Source of the DNA: RGIG1681 sp045650505
GTDB taxonomy: Bacteria; Bacillota; Clostridia; Christensenellales; UBA1242
Direction of reading: 5' to 3'
NCBI GenBank assembly: GCA_045650505.1
Contig: JAZRRE010000031.1
Location: 1 to 64,000 of the forward strand
Length of the DNA stretch: 64,000 nucleotides
The notes beneath the pieces are model-generated. The model worked only from the letters and a program-made list of their open reading frames with translations. It ran no database searches and was not told where the DNA came from. Of this stretch, positions 59,804-64,000 are shown piece after piece (the first letter of the stretch is position 1; every line of letters starts with the position of its first letter). The position numbers were made by a program, and so were the translations under genes.

Positions 59804-62800
59804 ATGTTTGAATTAAACAACTTTGACTCAATGCAAATCGGTCTTGCAAGTCCAGAGAAAATTCGCGAATGGTCTTATGGCGAAGTTACAAAGCCAGAAA
59901 CCATTAACTATAGAACACAAAAACCAGAAAGAGATGGTTTGTTCTGCGAAAGAATCTTTGGACCTACCAAAGATTGGGAATGTCATTGTGGAAAATATAA
60001 AAGAATTCGTTATAAAGGCGTAGTCTGTGATAAGTGTGGCGTTGAAGTTACTCGTGCCAAAGTGAGAAGAGAAAGAATGGGTCATATTGAACTCGTTACT
60101 CCTGTTTCTCACATTTGGTATTTCAAAGGCGTTCCTTCAAGAATTGGAACACTTTTAAATATTTCAATTAAAAAACTTGAACAAGTTTTATATTTCACAT
60201 CTTTCATTGTTACAGACCCTGGAACAACTGAATTTGAATATAAACAAATTTTAAACGATAGAGAATATCGTGAAGCTGTTGAAAAATACGGCTCAAAAGC
60301 ATTTAAAGCTGGTATGGGTGCTGAAGTTATTAAGCAACTCTTATCAGAAATCGACCTTCAAAAAGAATCAGAAGAACTTAAAGTTATTTTGAAAAATTCA
60401 AAAGGTCAAAAGAAATTAAGCGTTGCAAAAAGACTTGGACTTGTGGATTCATTCCTTAAAACCGGTTCAAGACCTGAATGGATGATTCTTGATGTGCTTC
60501 CTGTAATCCCACCAGAACTTCGTCCAATGGTTCCACTTGATGGTGGAAGATTTGCAACAAGCGACTTGAACGATTTATACAGAAGAGTTATCAATAGAAA
60601 CAACAGACTTAAAAAGCTTACTGAACTTGGTGCTCCTGAAATTATCTGCAGAAACGAAAAACGTATGCTTCAAGAAGCAGTTGATGCTTTAATCGATAAC
60701 GGCAGACGTGGCAAACCAATCGCAGGTGCTGGAAACAGAGAACTTAAATCTCTTTCTGGTCTTCTTCGTGGTAAGCAAGGTCGTTTGCGTCAAAACCTTC
60801 TTGGTAAACGTGTTGACTATTCTGGTCGTTCAGTTATCGTCGTTGGACCATACCTTAAAATGTATCAATGTGGTCTTCCAAAAGAAATGGCTCTTGAACT
60901 TTTCAAACCATTCATTATGAAAAGACTCGTTGATTTAAACCAATCACACAACATCAAGAGTGCAAAACACGTTGTTGAAAGAGCAAGACCAATCGTTTGG
61001 GACGTTCTTGAAGATGTTATTAAAGACCACCCAGTTCTTTTGAACCGTGCTCCTACACTTCACAGACTTTCAATCCAAGCGTTTGAACCTGTTCTTGTTG
61101 AAGGTGGCGCTATGAGATTGCACCCACTTACTTGTGCGGCATTCAACGCTGACTTCGATGGTGACCAAATGGCGGTTCACGTTCCACTTTCAATCGATGC
61201 TCAAACAGAAGCTAGATACCTTATGATTGCTTCAAATAACATTTTGAAACTTTCAGATGGTGAACCAATTTCTGTTCCTTACCAAGATATGCTTTATGGT
61301 ATTTATTACCTTACTGTAGAACTTGCTGGTGAAAAGGGTGAAGGCAAAATCTTTGCTGATATTGATGAAGCTATTATGGCTTATCAAACAGGAAATGTAA
61401 GCTTGCACTCAAAAGTTAAAGTTAGAGTTCAAAAAGAAATCGATGGAAAAGTTTACTCAAGTCTTCTTGATACAACTGTTGGTAGAATGATTTTCAATCA
61501 AGCTATTCCAGAAGGTATCGGAATCATTGAAAGAAACTCTCCAGAAGATATGCTTAAGAACGAAGTAGAATACGCTGTTGATAAAAAGAATATGAAAAAG
61601 ATTATCAAGGCTTGCTATGTAAACCTTGGTTCAACAAAAACAGCTATTATGCTTGATAAGATTAAAGAGCTTGGATATAAATATTCAACTGTTGCATCAC
61701 TTACTGCAAACCTTTACGACATTCGTGTTGCTAAAGATAGAGTTGAAATTATTGAAAAAGCTGATGAACAATCAAACGTTGTAGATAAGCAATTTAAACG
61801 TGGTCTTATCACAAAAGATGAAAAGTCGGTTAAGCTTCTTGATTTGTGGAGCAATGCTCGTATGCAAATCACAAAAGAAACAATGGAAGCTTATGAACCA
61901 AATAACCCACTTAAACTTATGGTTAACTCTGGTGCGCGTGGTTCTAAAGACAATATGTGTGACCTTTCAGGTATTCGTGGTCTTATGATGAGCACATCAG
62001 GTAAGGTTATTGAAGTTCCTATTCGTTCAAGCTTTAAGAAAGGTTTAAGCGTTATCGAATACTTCATTGCTACTCGTGGTGGTAGAAAAGGTATGGTCGA
62101 TAAAGCTCTTAAAACAGCGGATGCTGGTTACCTCACAAGAAGACTTGTTGACGTTGCTCAAGAAGTTATTATTGATGATGAAGACTGCTTTGCAACACTT
62201 GGCGAAAAAGTTCGTGGTATGAACATTTCTTCAATTTATGATGAAGACAGTATGGTTGAATCAATCGGTTCAAGAATTGTTGGAAGATATGCAGTTGAAG
62301 ATATCGTTCACCCAGAAACAAAAGAAGTTATTGTTAAAGCTGATGAAATGATTTCAGTTGAACAATCTAAAGCTGTTGAAGAAGCTGGAATCAAAACAGT
62401 TCAAATTAGAACAGTATTTACTTGTAAGTCAAAATACGGTGTTTGTGCTAAATGTTACGGCCGTGATATGTCTTGCAGAGATAGAGTAAAAGTCGGTGAA
62501 GCTGTCGGTGTTATCGCAGCTCAATCAATCGGTGAACTTGGTACACAGCTTACCATGAACGTGTTCCACGGTGGTGGTACTGCGACTCAAGACGATATCA
62601 CTGCTGGTCTTCCTAGAGTTGAAGAAATCTTTGAAGCTAAAAAACCAAAAGGTGTTGCTGTTATTTCTGAAATTTCTGGTAAGGTTAGCAAAATCGATGA
62701 ACCAGGACAAAAAGTTACAATCATCAGTGAAGATAACAACGAAGTTGTTTATGGTGTTCCTTATGGCGCTAGATTCAAAGTTGCTGTTGGAAGCACTGTT

Positions 62801-63355
62801 ACTCCTGGTGCAAGAATCACTGAAGGTCCAATCAACCCTCACGATATCTTGAAAACTCGTGGTGTTAAAGATACTCAAGACTATATGATTGTCGAAGTTC
62901 TTAAAGTTTACCACAAGTCTGGTGTAGACGTTAACGACAAACACCTTGAAATCATCATTCGTCAAATGCTTCGTAAAGTTAAAATCGAAGATGCTGGAGA
63001 TACAAGTATGCTTCCAGGTGACTATGTTGATATGTTCAAATTTGAAGAAGAAAACGAAAGAGCCCTTGCAACAGGTGGCGAACCAGCAACTGCTAAACGT
63101 GTGCTTCTTTCAATCACAAAATCAGCCCTTGCAACAGATAGTTTCCTTTCTGCTGCGTCATTCCAAGAAACAGTTAGAGTCTTGACTGATGCTGCAATTA
63201 AGGGAAGTGTTGATAATCTTGTTGGTCTTAAAGATAACATTATTATTGGTAAGAGAATTCCTGCCGGTACTGGTCTTAAGAGATATAGAGATATCACTCC
63301 AACCGAAGTTACAACAATCGATTCTGAAGCAGAAGTTCTTGCTGATGCTGAATAA
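59804..63355 (+). CDS. rpoC: RNA polymerase beta' subunit
   Basis: Catalytic large subunit, 1183 residues as usual in Firmicutes. The N-terminal zinc site is CHCGKYKRIRYKGVVCDKCG, the clamp/lid region has RFATSDLNDLYRRVINRNNRL, and the active site NADFDGDQMAVHVPLS carries the three Mg-binding Asp. The trigger-loop region has GLMMSTSGKVIEVPIRSSFKKGLSVIEYFIATRGGRKGMVD, and the second zinc site is CKSKYGVCAKCYG. The frame is intact. It begins 49 bases after rpoB with AAGGGGAAAG before the ATG and is cotranscribed. The terminator is at 63367-63393. Confidence 0.97.
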   Translation: MFELNNFDSMQIGLASPEKIREWSYGEVTKPETINYRTQKPERDGLFCERIFGPTKDWECHCGKYKRIRYKGVVCDKCGVEVTRAKVRRERMGHIELVTPVSHIWYFKGVPSRIGTLLNISIKKLEQVLYFTSFIVTDPGTTEFEYKQILNDREYREAVEKYGSKAFKAGMGAEVIKQLLSEIDLQKESEELKVILKNSKGQKKLSVAKRLGLVDSFLKTGSRPEWMILDVLPVIPPELRPMVPLDGGRFATSDLNDLYRRVINRNNRLKKLTELGAPEIICRNEKRMLQEAVDALIDNGRRGKPIAGAGNRELKSLSGLLRGKQGRLRQNLLGKRVDYSGRSVIVVGPYLKMYQCGLPKEMALELFKPFIMKRLVDLNQSHNIKSAKHVVERARPIVWDVLEDVIKDHPVLLNRAPTLHRLSIQAFEPVLVEGGAMRLHPLTCAAFNADFDGDQMAVHVPLSIDAQTEARYLMIASNNILKLSDGEPISVPYQDMLYGIYYLTVELAGEKGEGKIFADIDEAIMAYQTGNVSLHSKVKVRVQKEIDGKVYSSLLDTTVGRMIFNQAIPEGIGIIERNSPEDMLKNEVEYAVDKKNMKKIIKACYVNLGSTKTAIMLDKIKELGYKYSTVASLTANLYDIRVAKDRVEIIEKADEQSNVVDKQFKRGLITKDEKSVKLLDLWSNARMQITKETMEAYEPNNPLKLMVNSGARGSKDNMCDLSGIRGLMMSTSGKVIEVPIRSSFKKGLSVIEYFIATRGGRKGMVDKALKTADAGYLTRRLVDVAQEVIIDDEDCFATLGEKVRGMNISSIYDEDSMVESIGSRIVGRYAVEDIVHPETKEVIVKADEMISVEQSKAVEEAGIKTVQIRTVFTCKSKYGVCAKCYGRDMSCRDRVKVGEAVGVIAAQSIGELGTQLTMNVFHGGGTATQDDITAGLPRVEEIFEAKKPKGVAVISEISGKVSKIDEPGQKVTIISEDNNEVVYGVPYGARFKVAVGSTVTPGARITEGPINPHDILKTRGVKDTQDYMIVEVLKVYHKSGVDVNDKHLEIIIRQMLRKVKIEDAGDTSMLPGDYVDMFKFEEENERALATGGEPATAKRVLLSITKSALATDSFLSAASFQETVRVLTDAAIKGSVDNLVGLKDNIIIGKRIPAGTGLKRYRDITPTEVTTIDSEAEVLADAE

Positions 63356-63366
63356 TAAAAACACAC

Positions 63367-63393
63367 AAAAACACCCAAAAATTGGGTGTTTTT
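63367..63393 (+). terminator. Terminator of rpoBC
   Basis: AAAAACACCCAA (63367-63378) / TTGGGTGTTTTT (63382-63393), loop AAA. Confidence 0.87.
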
Positions 63394-63404
63394 GCTTTGT
63401 TTTA

Positions 63405-63433
63405 TTGCTCTTTGATAATTTGTGTGTTAGAAT
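63405..63433 (+). promoter_or_regulatory. Possible promoter of the last gene
   Basis: TTGCTC (63405-63410), 17-base spacer, TAGAAT (63428-63433), then AAAAAGGAGAG before the ATG at 63461. Confidence 0.4.
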
Positions 63434-63460
63434 GTAATTAATAAAAAGGAGAGTATAATT

Positions 63461-64000
63461 ATGGCATTTGAAAGAAAAGAAGGCGAAATGCAAGTTTTAA
63501 CAAGTTATAATGAACATAAAGCAATCGCTGTTAAATTTGGCAAATATAGAAGTGAAGACCAATATTTCATTGTTTCTGATTTTTCAGGCAAAGAACCAAT
63601 AGAAATTAAAGCACCTGGTGGCACTGATAGAGAAGAACCAAAGGTTGAAGGTTTCAAAAAAGGTGTTGCTGTTATGCAAGCAGAATGTAACCGTTCTTAT
63701 AATAAAAGAGATTTTGATGATTGGCAAACATTCACATCAATGATTACACCATCTGGTTTTTCAATTGAATTTGGAGCAAAAGAAGGTGTTGCTTTTGATG
63801 AACAAGAAGCAGTTAAATATGCAAGAAGCATTTTTGATAACCCAGCAGAAATTTTGAATATTGACAAAAAATTAGAAATGGCTTCTGCTGAAATGATTAA
63901 AGGTTATGTTGATATTGCAAAAGCTGGTTTAGAAGCATCGTTAGAAAAAGCAGGAAGTGATTATTCAAGAGATGCATATTGGGGTGGTTTTTCTGATGAA
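63461..64000 (+). CDS. Hypothetical protein, truncated by the window end
   Basis: Open frame from an ATG behind AAAAGGAGAG through the last base of the window, 180 codons without a stop. It begins MAFERKEGEMQVLTSYNEHK and continues with mixed alpha/beta sequence (KYRSEDQYFIVSDFSGKEPIEI, FDDWQTFTSMITPSGFSIEF) and a helical C-terminal part (KKLEMASAEMIKGYVDIAKAG). No signal peptide is visible, and I recognise no family. Codon use and G+C match the neighbours. It follows the rpoC terminator and has its own likely promoter. Confidence 0.75.
   Translation, partial: MAFERKEGEMQVLTSYNEHKAIAVKFGKYRSEDQYFIVSDFSGKEPIEIKAPGGTDREEPKVEGFKKGVAVMQAECNRSYNKRDFDDWQTFTSMITPSGFSIEFGAKEGVAFDEQEAVKYARSIFDNPAEILNIDKKLEMASAEMIKGYVDIAKAGLEASLEKAGSDYSRDAYWGGFSDE

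Overview
The window reads as a chromosomal stretch of a low-GC, AT-rich, endospore-forming member of the Bacillota, most likely an uncultured Clostridia-type bacterium. The support is a tricistronic GerA-type germinant-receptor operon, a GlgA/GlgB/GlgP glycogen cluster, Firmicutes-type TTGACA-17-TATAAT promoters, strong GGAGG ribosome binding sites, intrinsic terminators with U-tracts, and standard code use with UGA as a stop. Genus-level placement is not possible from reading alone.

Layout. 1-9.8 kb: a five-gene glycogen operon (malQ, glgB, glgA, glgP, a GH13 amylase); GlgB ends in four AT-hook-like repeats and GlgA begins with a Lys/Thr-rich tail. 9.8-13.5 kb: NAD synthesis genes (NMN adenylyltransferase-like, divergent from nadE), then a DXS-like synthase with a YbaK-type deacylase. 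13.6-17.5 kb: glmM-glmS (amino sugar supply for the wall) and dut. 17.7-20.5 kb: an unknown gene, then an actin-like (ParM/Alp-type) ATPase with a Met/Gln/Pro-rich partner. 20.8-24.9 kb: gerA-type A, B and C genes. 24.9-27.6 kb: XRE repressor divergent from a SLOG-like gene, a membrane coiled-coil protein and an acyltransferase. 27.6-34.2 kb: rpsF-ssb-rpsR, a CtpE-like P-type ATPase, dnaB and an unknown gene. 34.3-36.2 kb: a probably leaderless gene, a flavoprotein, tRNA-Thr and a tRNA-like element. 36.3-41 kb: a yybP-ykoY (manganese) riboswitch driving a P2-type Ca/Mn ATPase, and a DUF4097-like surface protein. 41.3-46.7 kb: accessory genes (orphan HicB-like, methyltransferase, several unknowns, a paralogous pair with basic tails). 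46.8-51.4 kb: the str operon (rpsL, rpsG, fusA, tuf), followed by two terminator hairpins sharing one internal loop. 51.7-55.6 kb: an ADP-ribosyltransferase-like/HD protein and three small coiled-coil proteins that look like one family. 55.8-63.4 kb: rpoB (frameshifted near its 3' end) and rpoC. 63.5 kb to the end: a truncated unknown gene.

The core genes cover energy storage (glycogen), cofactors (NAD, dUTP hygiene), wall precursors, replication, translation and transcription. The usual rplKAJL-rpoBC-rpsLG-fusA-tuf order is broken: str lies upstream of rpoBC, accessory genes separate them, and no rplJ/rplL is present. The most interesting items are the AT-hook tail on GlgB, the twin hairpins after tuf with covarying stems, the actin-like two-gene operon, the ART-like/HD protein, the tRNA-like element next to tRNA-Thr, the three related helical-hairpin genes, and the frameshift and rifampicin-pocket substitutions in rpoB.
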